Assembly: GCA_041664945.1 (NCBI GenBank)
Contig: JBAYJY010000023.1
Span: 1 to 38,002 of the forward strand
Reading direction: 5' to 3'
DNA length: 38,002 nucleotides
Origin: JBAYJY01 sp041664945
GTDB lineage: Bacteria; UBP15; UBA6099
The notes beneath the pieces are model-generated. The model saw only the letters and a program-made list of their open reading frames with translations, was not told the origin of the DNA and ran no database searches. Of the stretch, positions 25,122 to 32,986 are shown one piece after another. Positions within the stretch are counted from its first letter, which is position 1; every line of letters starts with the position of its first letter. The translations under genes and the position numbers were made by a program.

Positions 25122-25156
25122 AAACAGCCTCCCCCGAAAAAGGGAGGCTGTTTTTA
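25122..25156 (+). terminator. Intrinsic terminator after the giant modular gene
   Basis: A twelve-pair stem (AAACAGCCTCCC with GGGAGGCTGTTT) encloses an eight-base loop, and T-rich sequence follows immediately. It lies 35 bases after the stop codon. This is one of the strongest terminators in the window. Confidence 0.93.
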
Positions 25157-25332
25157 TTTTGCGCTGATTCAGACCGGATTAACTGATTCAATAACTGATT
25201 CATTAAGCTTAATATAGCAAGTGTTCAGAGCGCGAAATAATTAACCGGTTTCCGGCCCTGCAAACCGAATCCGCGCCGTCTTTCAAGCAGACTGACAGCA
25301 TTAAAGCAGTTGTTTCTTTCATTTCCTGGGTG

Positions 25333-26328
25333 TTAAGGCTCGGGTTGTTCCATGGGCGGCGCGGCGTCGGTTTGAGCGAAGGAGGGCGATCGTTTAATCA
25401 AACATCCCGCAAGGACGGCAAGAGCCGCAACCATGTGGACGTAATAACCGCGATTCGCTGAAAAGCCAGACCCGGTGTTCGATAGCAACTCGGTTTTTAG
25501 AAACAGGGAAACCATAATAAGATAAGCGTCTGAGACAAACGCAGCGCCGGCGAACTGTTGGAAATTCGATAGAAAACCATTTGATTTCTTCAGGATTAGA
25601 AGAAAGACGCAGTAAAAGAAAATTAGAGCGATGAAATTTATTTTGCTAAAAAACATGCTGTAAAGCAGAAGTATGAAAATAAATCCCGCAGCGATCAGGC
25701 CGCGCTTGAAATATTTATTGTACAGATTTTGCGGCAGCGCAAAACCCTTCATTGAGAGAGCGATAAAAATCAAAATAGCGAAATAGGGGATGTAAAACAA
25801 AAACGGGAATGAACGCGACCAGGGAACTCCAACGCCCATCATTGTTTTCGGGGGCGGCAAAATGCCGTAAGGCAACCGGGAAGCGGCTGCGAAAAGAATG
25901 AGTCCGAGCGCTGTCAGGACGTTTCCGGCGCTGAAAATCTCAGAGGGATTTAGCGGCGTGCTCTCTGATTGCCTGAGCCGAAATCTGATTGGCCGCTGCG
26001 CGGTTGGGGCGTCGAACTCTGTTTTAGGTTCCGCTGTCTTCGGCGCAATCGGCGAGAACGGTTCGATTTTTCCGCCGCAGCCGGTGCAGAACTTCGCATC
26101 CGCTTTCACTTCTTTATTACACTTAGGGCATATCGGGTTTCTGGGTAGCTTAATCTGCTCGGGCGCCGATTCGGGATCATTTTCCATCATTTTTGAGATA
26201 AGTTTCTTTTGCAGGTCCAATGTTTCTTCGGCGCTTATCGGTCTCCGCCAGTCGCAATATAAACAAGTCGGCCTGTTCGCATATATCGGCCGGCCGCACT
26301 GAGGACATTTTTCGCTCGCTTCGTTCAA
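25333..26328 (-). CDS. Double zinc-ribbon multi-pass membrane protein, unknown function
   Basis: The 331-residue product has two zinc ribbons at its N-terminus: C8-x2-C11 ... C22-x2-C25 and C67-x2-C70 ... C81-x2-C84 (ICPKCNKEVKADAKFCTGCG). A proline-rich spacer leads to about six membrane helices between residues 135 and 310, and a short Pro/Gln-rich tail. Such zinc-ribbon membrane proteins are widespread and mostly uncharacterised. The start is TTG 26328; no other start fits before the first cysteine pair, and the ribosome binding site is weak. It is transcribed away from hypA, with a candidate promoter and palindrome in the shared gap. I cannot assign a function. Confidence 0.82.
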   Translation of the reverse strand: MNEASEKCPQCGRPIYANRPTCLYCDWRRPISAEETLDLQKKLISKMMENDPESAPEQIKLPRNPICPKCNKEVKADAKFCTGCGGKIEPFSPIAPKTAEPKTEFDAPTAQRPIRFRLRQSESTPLNPSEIFSAGNVLTALGLILFAAASRLPYGILPPPKTMMGVGVPWSRSFPFLFYIPYFAILIFIALSMKGFALPQNLYNKYFKRGLIAAGFIFILLLYSMFFSKINFIALIFFYCVFLLILKKSNGFLSNFQQFAGAAFVSDAYLIMVSLFLKTELLSNTGSGFSANRGYYVHMVAALAVLAGCLIKRSPSFAQTDAAPPMEQPEP

Positions 26329-26360
26329 TTGATATATCCCAACGTAATTGTTTCTAAAAC

Positions 26361-26375
26361 GATCAATATTTGATC
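26361..26375. promoter_or_regulatory. Palindrome overlapping the zinc-ribbon gene promoter
   Basis: GATCAA-TAT-TTGATC is a perfect inverted repeat with six-base arms. It lies in the 179-base divergent gap and overlaps the -10 of the minus-strand candidate promoter. The size and place fit an operator for a dimeric repressor, but no regulator gene is adjacent. Confidence 0.4.
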
Positions 26376-26401
26376 TTAGATTTTATAAACTATTAAGTCA
26401 A
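26373..26401 (-). promoter_or_regulatory. Candidate promoter for the zinc-ribbon membrane gene
   Basis: Read on the minus strand, TTGACT (26401-26396) and TAAGAT (26378-26373) are 17 bases apart, matching five and four of six consensus positions. Initiation near 26366 would leave a leader of about 38 bases before TTG 26328. Confidence 0.42.
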
Positions 26402-26507
26402 GTTGCTGCGTCATGATGAAACGCGGGCGCCATCGCGAGATTTGAATTTTCGATGAATGAAAGCCATAATTGATTTGTTTAGAGATCATTGGCAAAGGAA
26501 TAACCTG

Positions 26508-26852
26508 ATGCATGAAATGGCAATTACGCAGGAAATAGTGAATGTTGTCGATGAGGCGCGCCTCGGCGCAGGCGAAAATGCGCAAGTGGTCAAGGTTGTG
26601 ATTCAAATCGGCAAATTCACCGCTGTCGTTCCGGATTGCATAAAGTTTTATTACGACATGATGACGGAGAATACGCCGATGCATGGCGCGGAACTGGAGT
26701 TCAATGTTGTTCAGACCGTGGTTCATTGCAAAGGCTGCGGCGTCGATTTTGAATTCGAGGAAGTCAGTTTCATCTGCCCGGAATGCGGGAGCGGCGACAC
26801 GGATATAATTTCGGGCAGGGAGCTTCTCGTTGAATCAATCGAAGTCTCATAG
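26508..26852 (+). CDS. hypA: Hydrogenase nickel incorporation protein HypA
   Basis: HypA delivers nickel for maturation of [NiFe] hydrogenase, and in some bacteria of urease. The 114-residue protein starts MHEMAITQEIV, giving the nickel-binding His2 and Glu3. It has the conserved VVKVVIQIGKF strand and a zinc site C74-x2-C77 ... C90-x2-C93 (HCKGCG ... ICPECG). The frame is open upstream, but ATG 26508 has AAAGGAA seven bases before it and gives the family N-terminus. No hypB or other maturation gene is next to it, so this is an orphan copy; hydrogenase genes are expected elsewhere in the genome. Confidence 0.93.
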   Translation: MHEMAITQEIVNVVDEARLGAGENAQVVKVVIQIGKFTAVVPDCIKFYYDMMTENTPMHGAELEFNVVQTVVHCKGCGVDFEFEEVSFICPECGSGDTDIISGRELLVESIEVS

Positions 26853-26969
26853 CATTTCAACGCGTTAACAGGCTTCAAAAGTTGCTTTACAGTTATTCGA
26901 CAGGCGCGGACTGCCGGCGGCGCGCCGGAGAGAGCGCCAACCTGAAGCGAAAGAGACATCGCCTACTAT

Positions 26970-28421
26970 ATGAGAATATTGTTTGTAAGACCTCCCAGCA
27001 TCATGGGACGGGAACACGCACATGCTCTTCAGCACCCGATCAACCTCTGCTGGCTCGCCGCCGCCGTTCGCGACGGCGGCTTCGAACCGGCGATTCTCGA
27101 TTACGAAGTGATTCCATGCGCTGACGGAGATTTCGCCGCGCGGCTGCGTGAGATGAATCCAGGAATAGTCGGGTTCACCGCAATGACGCCGTCGGCTGAC
27201 GCTGTCGCCAGAATGGCAGAAACGGCTAAACGCGTTTTGCCGGAAGCGCTGGCGGTAATCGGCGGCCCGCACGCTTCGATTCTGCCGGCGGAGACGCTGA
27301 AAAAGTATCCTCAGTTCGATGCGGCTGTGATCGGAGAGGGCGAGACCGCCTTTCTCGAACTGTGCCGCGCCGCTCGCGAAGGCGTTATGGGAGTTGCGTC
27401 TATTCCATCGGTTATCATCCGAAGGGGCGGCGCGCTGATAGGAGACCCGGCGCGGCGAGCGGAGCCGTTGGACCTTGCGACTCTGCCGCTTCCAGCGCGT
27501 GAATTGCTTGAACTTGATCTCTACATTGGCGCGCCGACTCCCGGAATTCCCGGCAAAAACTATCGCGCTACGCAATTATTCACCGCTCGCGGCTGCCCCG
27601 GCAAATGTATCTTCTGTTGCTCTGAGCAGGTGTTCGGCCGCCGTGTGAGGCACAGGCCGCTCGATCATATTCTGAATGAAATAGAGCATTGCAGAAGCCG
27701 ATTCGGCTTCAATCACTTTACGATAGACAACGATACATTCACAGACGACAGGGCCCGGGTTTTGGAATTCTGCGCCGCTGTTTCAGGCATGGGCATTACG
27801 TGGGATTGCGACACGCGAGTCGACCGTGTGGACGAAGAGCTTTTAAGCGCGATGGCCGGCGCGGGTTGCGTCAAGGTGGCGTTCGGCGTTGAATCCGGCA
27901 GCCCCCGCGTTCTTAAATGGATAAAGAAAGGCATCACCGTCGATCAGGTTCGCGACGCGTTTCGCTGGACGCGACGGGCAGGGATGCTTTCGTGCGCGTT
28001 TTTCATGATCGGCAATCACCCGGACGAAACGGAGTCAGACGTTAAAGCGACGAGCCGATTGATACGCGAGATATCGCCGGACCTGATTACTGTCGCGATT
28101 TCGACGCCGTATCCGACAACGGAGTTAAATCGACTGATGCGAGAGGCCGGTTTGCTCGGCGACCTACCGTGGAGCGCTTACGGCGGCTCGTTTCACGGCG
28201 ATCCGGTCACCCGAACGCGGACGCTTTCTCCCGAGAGACTTAAAGCTCTTCAGTCGCGGATGTTGCGGAGCTTTTTCCTGCGGCCCGCTTATATTCTCAA
28301 AAGAATGTCCGGCATCAGAAATCTCAACGACGCGCTTTACTGGTTCGGCGCCGGCGTTCAGTTTCTCATATATCTGATAACACGGGAAAGAGATAAAGCG
28401 CCGAAACAGCGAGGCCGTTAA
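26970..28421 (+). CDS. B12-binding domain radical SAM enzyme, substrate unknown
   Basis: The 483-residue product has an N-terminal cobalamin-binding-type Rossmann domain (residues 1-140; MRILFVRPPS, VGFTAMT, AVIGGPHAS, AAVIGEGE). The radical SAM barrel carries the cluster motif C209-x3-C213-x2-C216 (CPGKCIFC). Later conserved parts are FTIDNDTFT, KVAFGVESGS and CAFFMIGNHPDETE. The B12 domain lacks the DxHxxG motif, as is common in class B radical SAM methylases and BchE-like enzymes. A hydrophobic helix near the C-terminus (about 450-470) may touch the membrane. It follows hypA by 117 bases with no clear terminator between. ATG 26970 has only a weak ribosome binding site. The substrate cannot be read from the sequence. 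Confidence 0.88.
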   Translation: MRILFVRPPSIMGREHAHALQHPINLCWLAAAVRDGGFEPAILDYEVIPCADGDFAARLREMNPGIVGFTAMTPSADAVARMAETAKRVLPEALAVIGGPHASILPAETLKKYPQFDAAVIGEGETAFLELCRAAREGVMGVASIPSVIIRRGGALIGDPARRAEPLDLATLPLPARELLELDLYIGAPTPGIPGKNYRATQLFTARGCPGKCIFCCSEQVFGRRVRHRPLDHILNEIEHCRSRFGFNHFTIDNDTFTDDRARVLEFCAAVSGMGITWDCDTRVDRVDEELLSAMAGAGCVKVAFGVESGSPRVLKWIKKGITVDQVRDAFRWTRRAGMLSCAFFMIGNHPDETESDVKATSRLIREISPDLITVAISTPYPTTELNRLMREAGLLGDLPWSAYGGSFHGDPVTRTRTLSPERLKALQSRMLRSFFLRPAYILKRMSGIRNLNDALYWFGAGVQFLIYLITRERDKAPKQRGR

Positions 28422-28475
28422 GCGGATAATCATTCTCGCCGGCCGTTAATAGCATGTTTCATTATTCATGCCGGT

Positions 28476-28504
28476 TTGACGCTATGAGCGGCGGGTGTTA
28501 CAAT
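28476..28504 (+). promoter_or_regulatory. Strong sigma-70 promoter for enolase
   Basis: TTGACG (28476-28481), a 17-base spacer and TACAAT (28499-28504) match five of six positions in each box. A start near 28511 leaves a leader of about 25 bases, which includes the ribosome binding site AGGAGGGG. Confidence 0.75.
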
Positions 28505-28535
28505 CAATTCAAATTAGAGGCAGGAGGGGTTAAAG

Positions 28536-29810
28536 ATGACGGAAATAGTAGACATCTGGGCACGGGAGATAATTGATTCTCGAGGAAATCCGACAATTGA
28601 AGTTGAAGTGATGCTGTCAAGCGGAGCGCAAGGGCGCGCGGCTGTTCCTTCGGGAGCTTCGACTGGCATCCGTGAGGCATTGGAGCTGCGCGACGGGGAC
28701 GCTTCCCGATTCGGCGGGAAGGGCGTTCTCACGGCTGTTGAAAACGTGAACGGCGAAATCGCCGACACCATAATTGGAATGGACGCGCTCGATCAGCCTG
28801 CGGTTGACGCGGCGATGATAGCTCTCGACGGGACTGAGAATAAGGGACACCTCGGCGCGAATGCGACGCTCGGCGTTTCTCTCGCGGTGGCTAAAGCGGC
28901 CGCGGAGGCGGTTGGTTTGTCGCTTTATAAGTATATCGGCGGCCCGAATGCGAAAGTGTTGCCTGTTCCGATGATGAACGTGCTTAACGGCGGCGCGCAC
29001 GCGGACAACAATGTTGATTTGCAGGAGTTCATGATAATGCCTGTCGGCGCGGCTTCGTTCCCGGAAGCGCTTCGCATGGGCGTCGAGACATTCCATAAAC
29101 TCAGCAAGGTTTTGAAAGATAAAGGCTACAACACATCTGTTGGCGACGAAGGCGGCTTCGCTCCCAACCTTAAGTCGAACGAGGAAGCGGTTGAATTGCT
29201 TCTTTCGGCGATCGACAAGGCCGGCTACAGTGGCAAGATCTGTATCGCTCTCGATCCGGCTGCGAGCGAGATTTACAAAGACGGCCTTTATCATCTCGAC
29301 AGCGGAAAAGTGAAACTCACTTCCGCCCAAATGGTTGATTTCTATGCCGACTGGGTCTCGAAGTATCCTATCATCTCCATTGAAGACGGGCTGGCTCAGG
29401 AGGACTGGGATGGCTGGAAGCTTATGACCGATAAATTAGGCCATAAAATACAGATAGTGGGCGACGATCTGTTCGTCACCAATACAAAGATACTTGCTGA
29501 AGGAATTGAGAAAGGCGTCGCGAACTCGATTCTGATCAAGTTGAATCAGATCGGAACGCTGACGGAAACGCTGGACGCGATAGAGATGGCGAAGACCGCC
29601 GGCTATACCGCCGTTGTTTCGCACCGCTCCGGCGAGACGGAGGACACAACTCTGGCCCATGTGGCGGTGGCGACCAACGCCGGACAGATCAAAACCGGCT
29701 CCGCGTCGCGCACGGACCGCATCTGCAAGTACAACGAGCTTTTGCGAATTGGCGACGAGCTCGGCGAAACAGCTGTTTTTAAAGGGAAAAAGGCTTTCTA
29801 CAATATTTAA
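28536..29810 (+). CDS. eno: Enolase (phosphopyruvate hydratase)
   Basis: Enolase interconverts 2-phosphoglycerate and phosphoenolpyruvate in glycolysis and gluconeogenesis. The 424-residue protein is of normal length. Conserved elements are all present: AREIIDSRGNPTIEVEV, SGASTG in the mobile loop, VGDEGGFAPNL, the magnesium ligand regions ALDPAASE, SIEDGL and VGDDLFVTN, the catalytic-lysine region ILIKLNQIGTLTET, and SHRSGETEDT. ATG 28536 follows AGGAGGGG. It has its own promoter and terminator, so it is a single-gene unit. In some bacteria enolase also joins the RNA degradosome; nothing here speaks to that. Confidence 0.98.
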   Translation: MTEIVDIWAREIIDSRGNPTIEVEVMLSSGAQGRAAVPSGASTGIREALELRDGDASRFGGKGVLTAVENVNGEIADTIIGMDALDQPAVDAAMIALDGTENKGHLGANATLGVSLAVAKAAAEAVGLSLYKYIGGPNAKVLPVPMMNVLNGGAHADNNVDLQEFMIMPVGAASFPEALRMGVETFHKLSKVLKDKGYNTSVGDEGGFAPNLKSNEEAVELLLSAIDKAGYSGKICIALDPAASEIYKDGLYHLDSGKVKLTSAQMVDFYADWVSKYPIISIEDGLAQEDWDGWKLMTDKLGHKIQIVGDDLFVTNTKILAEGIEKGVANSILIKLNQIGTLTETLDAIEMAKTAGYTAVVSHRSGETEDTTLAHVAVATNAGQIKTGSASRTDRICKYNELLRIGDELGETAVFKGKKAFYNI

Positions 29811-29855
29811 CACAGGCGTTTTGCCGCTGAGAAAAATGACACGCTAAGATGACAT

Positions 29856-29887
29856 AAAGCCGCGCCGATAAATAGGCGCGGCTTTTT
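29856..29887 (+). terminator. Intrinsic terminator after enolase
   Basis: AAAGCCGCGCC pairs with GGCGCGGCTTT around the loop GATAAATA, followed by a T-run to 29887. The stem has eleven perfect pairs. It lies 46 bases after the enolase stop and just before the debranching enzyme gene. Confidence 0.92.
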
Positions 29888-29907
29888 CACATACGGAGGC
29901 TTGAGCA

Positions 29908-31974
29908 ATGGCAAAGGCGGCAGCAAAGAAAAATGCGGCTCCGGCGCGAACGAAGAGCGCTGTAAAATCCAAATCGCTTGTTCCCCACATGCAGTTCGGC
30001 GCAGATGTATGCGGCGACCCGGAACAGGCAATGAGCCGCGAATGGCTTGAAACGAATGGAATAGGCGGATTCGCATCATCAACAATCATCGGCGCGAATA
30101 CGCGGCGCTATCACGGCCTGCTTGTCGCCGCTCTTCAGCCGCCCTCGGGCCGCGTTGTCGCTCTCTCGAAACTTGAGGAAAGCGTCACGACCCCGGACGG
30201 GCTTATCGAGCTTTCCACGAACCGATATCCAGGCGCTCTGCATCCCAAAGGCTACGAGGCGCTCGATTCTTTCAACCTCGACCCGCTGCCGCGCTGGGTT
30301 TTTAGGGCGGGGAAGTACTTTATCGAAAAAACGCTTTTGCTTGAATATGAAAAGAATACGGTTTGGATCCGCTATCGTTTTCTCAACTCGAAAAAGAAGC
30401 CTGTGAAATGTCCGAAGGGTTTTCATCTTTCGGCGCGTCCGTTATTTGCGTTCAGGGATTATCACCATCTCGGCCGCAAAAACGATTGCTTCTATTTGCC
30501 TGTCGGCGAGTCGGGCGCAGGCCTGTATCTTAAACCTTATGACTGTCTCGCCGGAATGAGCGCGAATTTCTGCTGCGGCTCGTTCGAAGCCGCGCCTGAC
30601 TGGTATTACAACTTCCAATATGACGTTGAGAGGGAGCGCGGACTCGATTTCGAGGAGGACCTTTATTCTTCCGGCGTTCTAAAAGCCGGCGAGGAATTCG
30701 GCGAATGGGTTTTGCGATTTTCGTTCGAGAGCGATTCTATTAATCCGGAGGAAATGGCTGGCGAGTTCGAGATGCTTGTGGGAACCGAGCTAAAGAGGCG
30801 CGAAGGATTGCTAGCAGGTTTTGAGAAGGCGGATGAGCCGACGAGGCGTCTTGCGGTTTCAGCCGATTCATTCGTGGTTAAGCGCGGAATCAGCGGCAAG
30901 ACGGTCATAGCCGGCTATCACTGGTTCACGGACTGGGGCCGCGACACTATGATCTCTCTGCCGGGCCTGACTCTCGCCGCAGGCCGCTATGAGATCGCTC
31001 GTAATATTCTCACGACTTTCGCCAGGCATATCCGCTACGGGCTCGTTCCGAACCGGTTTCCGGACGACGGCGAAACGCCAAGCTACAACTCGGTGGACGC
31101 GGCGCTGTGGTATGCGCTCGCGGTCGACGATTACATAAAAGCGTCGGGAGACGCTGACATATTGAAGGAAGTATGGGGGCCGTTGATCAGCATTGTCGGC
31201 GCGTTCAGGCAGGGGACGCTGAACGACATATTCATGGACGAAGACGGACTGATCTCGGCTGGATTCCCCGGATCGCAACTTACATGGATGGACGCGAAAG
31301 TGGGCGACTGGGTGGTGACGCCGAGGCACGGCAAGGCGGTTGAAATAAATGCGATGTGGTATAACAGCCTTCTGGCTATGGCCGGGTTCGCAGCCCGGCT
31401 CGGCGAGGACCCGGCGAAGTATGCGCAACTCGCGGCGCTTGTCAGGTGCGAGTTCGAGAGTCAGTTTTGGAACGAGGAGAGAGGTTGCCTTTACGATGTA
31501 ATCGGACCGGGCTGGGCCGACGGAAAGGTGAGGCCGAACCAGGTGTTCGCGCTATCGCTTCCGGGCGAGCTGCTCAGCTTCCAGAAACGCGAAAGTATAT
31601 TAAAAGTAATAGAAGAGCAACTACTGACGCCTTATGGGCTGCGCAGTCTCTCGCCTCGCGAGCCCGGCTATTGCGGAGTTTACGAAGGCGGCCCGCGTTC
31701 GCGGGACGGAGCCTACCATCAGGGCACGGTATGGGCGTGGCTGATGGGGCCGTACATTTCTGCGGTGTGGAACGTGCGCGGCAAAGCGGCAGAGACGAAA
31801 AGATACGCCGCCGGGCTGCTTGAGAAATTGGAAGCGCATTTATTCGAGGCGGGACTTAACACGGTATCAGAGATATTCGACGGCGATGCGCCGCACCGGC
31901 CGCGGGGATGCATCTCGCAGGCGTGGAGCGTTTCGGAACTGCTGAGGATAAAGAAAGAAATACAGGAAGCCTGA
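29908..31974 (+). CDS. Glycogen debranching enzyme (amylo-alpha-1,6-glucosidase, GH133 type)
   Basis: The enzyme removes the alpha-1,6-linked branch glucose of glycogen. The 688-residue protein has the GDE N-terminal domain (REWLETNGIGGFASSTIIGA, NTRRYHGLLVA) and the (alpha/alpha)6 catalytic domain, with YHWFTDWGRDTMISLPGL near residues 338-354. Later conserved segments include NRFPDDGETPSYNSVDAALW, TWMDAKVGDWVVTPRHGKAV and YHQGTVWAWLMGPY. The first 25 residues are Ala/Lys-rich and precede the conserved domain; such a basic extension is unusual and may be disordered. GGAGG at 29895-29899 supports ATG 29908. It follows enolase but is separated by a terminator, so it probably has its own promoter or depends on read-through. 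Confidence 0.94.
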   Translation: MAKAAAKKNAAPARTKSAVKSKSLVPHMQFGADVCGDPEQAMSREWLETNGIGGFASSTIIGANTRRYHGLLVAALQPPSGRVVALSKLEESVTTPDGLIELSTNRYPGALHPKGYEALDSFNLDPLPRWVFRAGKYFIEKTLLLEYEKNTVWIRYRFLNSKKKPVKCPKGFHLSARPLFAFRDYHHLGRKNDCFYLPVGESGAGLYLKPYDCLAGMSANFCCGSFEAAPDWYYNFQYDVERERGLDFEEDLYSSGVLKAGEEFGEWVLRFSFESDSINPEEMAGEFEMLVGTELKRREGLLAGFEKADEPTRRLAVSADSFVVKRGISGKTVIAGYHWFTDWGRDTMISLPGLTLAAGRYEIARNILTTFARHIRYGLVPNRFPDDGETPSYNSVDAALWYALAVDDYIKASGDADILKEVWGPLISIVGAFRQGTLNDIFMDEDGLISAGFPGSQLTWMDAKVGDWVVTPRHGKAVEINAMWYNSLLAMAGFAARLGEDPAKYAQLAALVRCEFESQFWNEERGCLYDVIGPGWADGKVRPNQVFALSLPGELLSFQKRESILKVIEEQLLTPYGLRSLSPREPGYCGVYEGGPRSRDGAYHQGTVWAWLMGPYISAVWNVRGKAAETKRYAAGLLEKLEAHLFEAGLNTVSEIFDGDAPHRPRGCISQAWSVSELLRIKKEIQEA

Positions 31975-31994
31975 AAGGCGAAAAAGGCCTTTTA
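31974..31994 (+). terminator. Weak hairpin after the debranching enzyme
   Basis: AAAGGC, a seven-base loop, then GCCTTTT makes a six-pair stem with a short T-run. The stem starts at the last base of the stop codon. It may act as a modest terminator before the ribosomal operon promoter. Confidence 0.4.
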
Positions 31995-32013
31995 TTCAAT
32001 TTCCGGCGCACAG

Positions 32014-32041
32014 TTGAATTAAACTTTTTATGTGCTACAAT
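32014..32041 (+). promoter_or_regulatory. Promoter of the rpsF-ssb-rpsR-rplI operon
   Basis: TTGAAT (32014-32019) and TACAAT (32036-32041) are 16 bases apart. TG at 32033-32034 makes an extended -10. The expected start near 32048 gives a leader of about 78 bases before rpsF. Confidence 0.65.
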
Positions 32042-32042
32042 A

Positions 32043-32125
32043 GCATGGACCTTTCTGTTCCACGCGAAGCGGATCAACGGCGCGAACCATGCAGTGGGGC
32101 CAAATGACCGAAGGGAGGTAAACCG
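32043..32125 (+). promoter_or_regulatory. Structured leader of the rpsF operon, possible S6:S18 autoregulatory site
   Basis: GCATGG (32043-32048) pairs perfectly with CCATGC (32087-32092). Inside it, GTTC (32057-32060) can pair with GAAC (32084-32087) and GCG (32064-32066) with CGC (32081-32083), leaving a CAC bulge. Several bacteria carry an S6:S18-binding motif with a CCG element in this position. CCG triplets occur at 32108-32110 and 32123-32125, but I cannot place them in the known motif. Confidence 0.35.
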
Positions 32126-32419
32126 TTGGCGACTAATAGTTATGAATTGCTTTTCATTACCGAGCCCGCTCTCGACGCAGAGCGGCTTGCAGCTATCCAG
32201 GAACGCATAGCGGGGATGATCACGGCAGGAGCCGGTACTGTTGAATCCACAGACGACTGGGGAGTCCGCAGACTTGCCTATAAGATCAAAAAATCTGATG
32301 AGGGCAGATACATCCTCATCAATTTTTTGTGCGATCCCGCGCAAATTGCCGCGATAGACAAACAAATCCGGATTATGCAGGACATTATGCGGTTTGTTGT
32401 GGTCAGAAAGGGGGACTAA
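32126..32419 (+). CDS. rpsF: Small ribosomal subunit protein bS6
   Basis: bS6 binds the central domain of 16S rRNA as a pair with bS18. The 97-residue protein has the ferredoxin-like fold pattern: YELLFITEPALDAERLAAIQ at the start, WGVRRLAYKIKKSDEGRYIL in the middle and a final strand MRFVVVRK. The start is TTG 32126 with GGGAGGT at 32113-32119. It opens the standard rpsF-ssb-rpsR-rplI cluster; ssb begins five bases after its stop. Confidence 0.97.
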   Translation: MATNSYELLFITEPALDAERLAAIQERIAGMITAGAGTVESTDDWGVRRLAYKIKKSDEGRYILINFLCDPAQIAAIDKQIRIMQDIMRFVVVRKGD

Positions 32420-32424
32420 CCCCA

Positions 32425-32985
32425 ATGTTCAATCGGATCATTCTGATTGGGCGTCTGACCAGAGACCCGGAGTTGAAGTACACGACGAACACCGGGATTG
32501 CGCTTGCGAAGTTCACGCTCGCCGTGGACAGGCCGTTTTCCGCGTCTCGAAAGGACGCAGCCCCGGGCGCGGCAAGACGCGAAAAAGAAACCGACTTTAT
32601 CCGAATAGTCTGTTGGGGCAAGCTCGCCGAGTTGTGCAAACAACATCTCGGTCGCGGCCGTTTGGTCGCCATTGAGGGGCGTCTCGAAGTCCGTAACTGG
32701 GAGACGCCGCAAGGCGAACGTCGCGTAGCTTCCGAAGTGCGCGCGGACGATGTGCGGTTCCTTGACAAAGCGCCGATGCGCGATGGAGACGGAGGCGGCG
32801 GCGGTTACTCCGATCACGAGCAATATGATGACGGAGACGACGGCCATTCACATGCGCCGACCGGTGGCAGGCCAATGGATACTCCGCAGCCAGGCGGAAG
32901 AAAAGATTTTGGAAAGTACGACAACAAAAAGATCGATGAAGAAATAGATTTGGATGACGACGATCCATACAAGGAGGATTTCTGA
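32425..32985 (+). CDS. ssb: Single-stranded DNA-binding protein
   Basis: SSB coats single-stranded DNA in replication and repair and recruits partners through its acidic C-terminal tip. The 186-residue protein has an OB fold (residues 1-110; FNRIILIGRLTRDPELKY, ETDFIRIVCWGKLAE) and a Gly/Asp-rich disordered tail. A small insert (KDAAPGAARR) lengthens one loop. The tail ends LDDDDPYKEDF instead of the usual DDDIPF type, and those last codons also form the rpsR ribosome binding site. The start is ATG 32425 with AAGGGGG before it; the frame is open upstream inside rpsF but has no family sequence there. RecO, a known SSB-tip partner, is also encoded in this window. Confidence 0.96.
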   Translation: MFNRIILIGRLTRDPELKYTTNTGIALAKFTLAVDRPFSASRKDAAPGAARREKETDFIRIVCWGKLAELCKQHLGRGRLVAIEGRLEVRNWETPQGERRVASEVRADDVRFLDKAPMRDGDGGGGGYSDHEQYDDGDDGHSHAPTGGRPMDTPQPGGRKDFGKYDNKKIDEEIDLDDDDPYKEDF

Positions 32986-32986
32986 T

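Noticed and set aside
28617..29330. Long open frame antisense to enolase.
   Set aside because: It lies fully inside a highly conserved gene and is Arg/His-rich, as expected from antisense reading of biased codons. The same applies to long antisense frames in fliM/fliN and flhA.
29864..29871. Exact sigma-28 -10 sequence GCCGATAA.
   Set aside because: It lies in the stem and loop of the enolase terminator, has no TAAA at the right distance, and points to a gene unrelated to motility.
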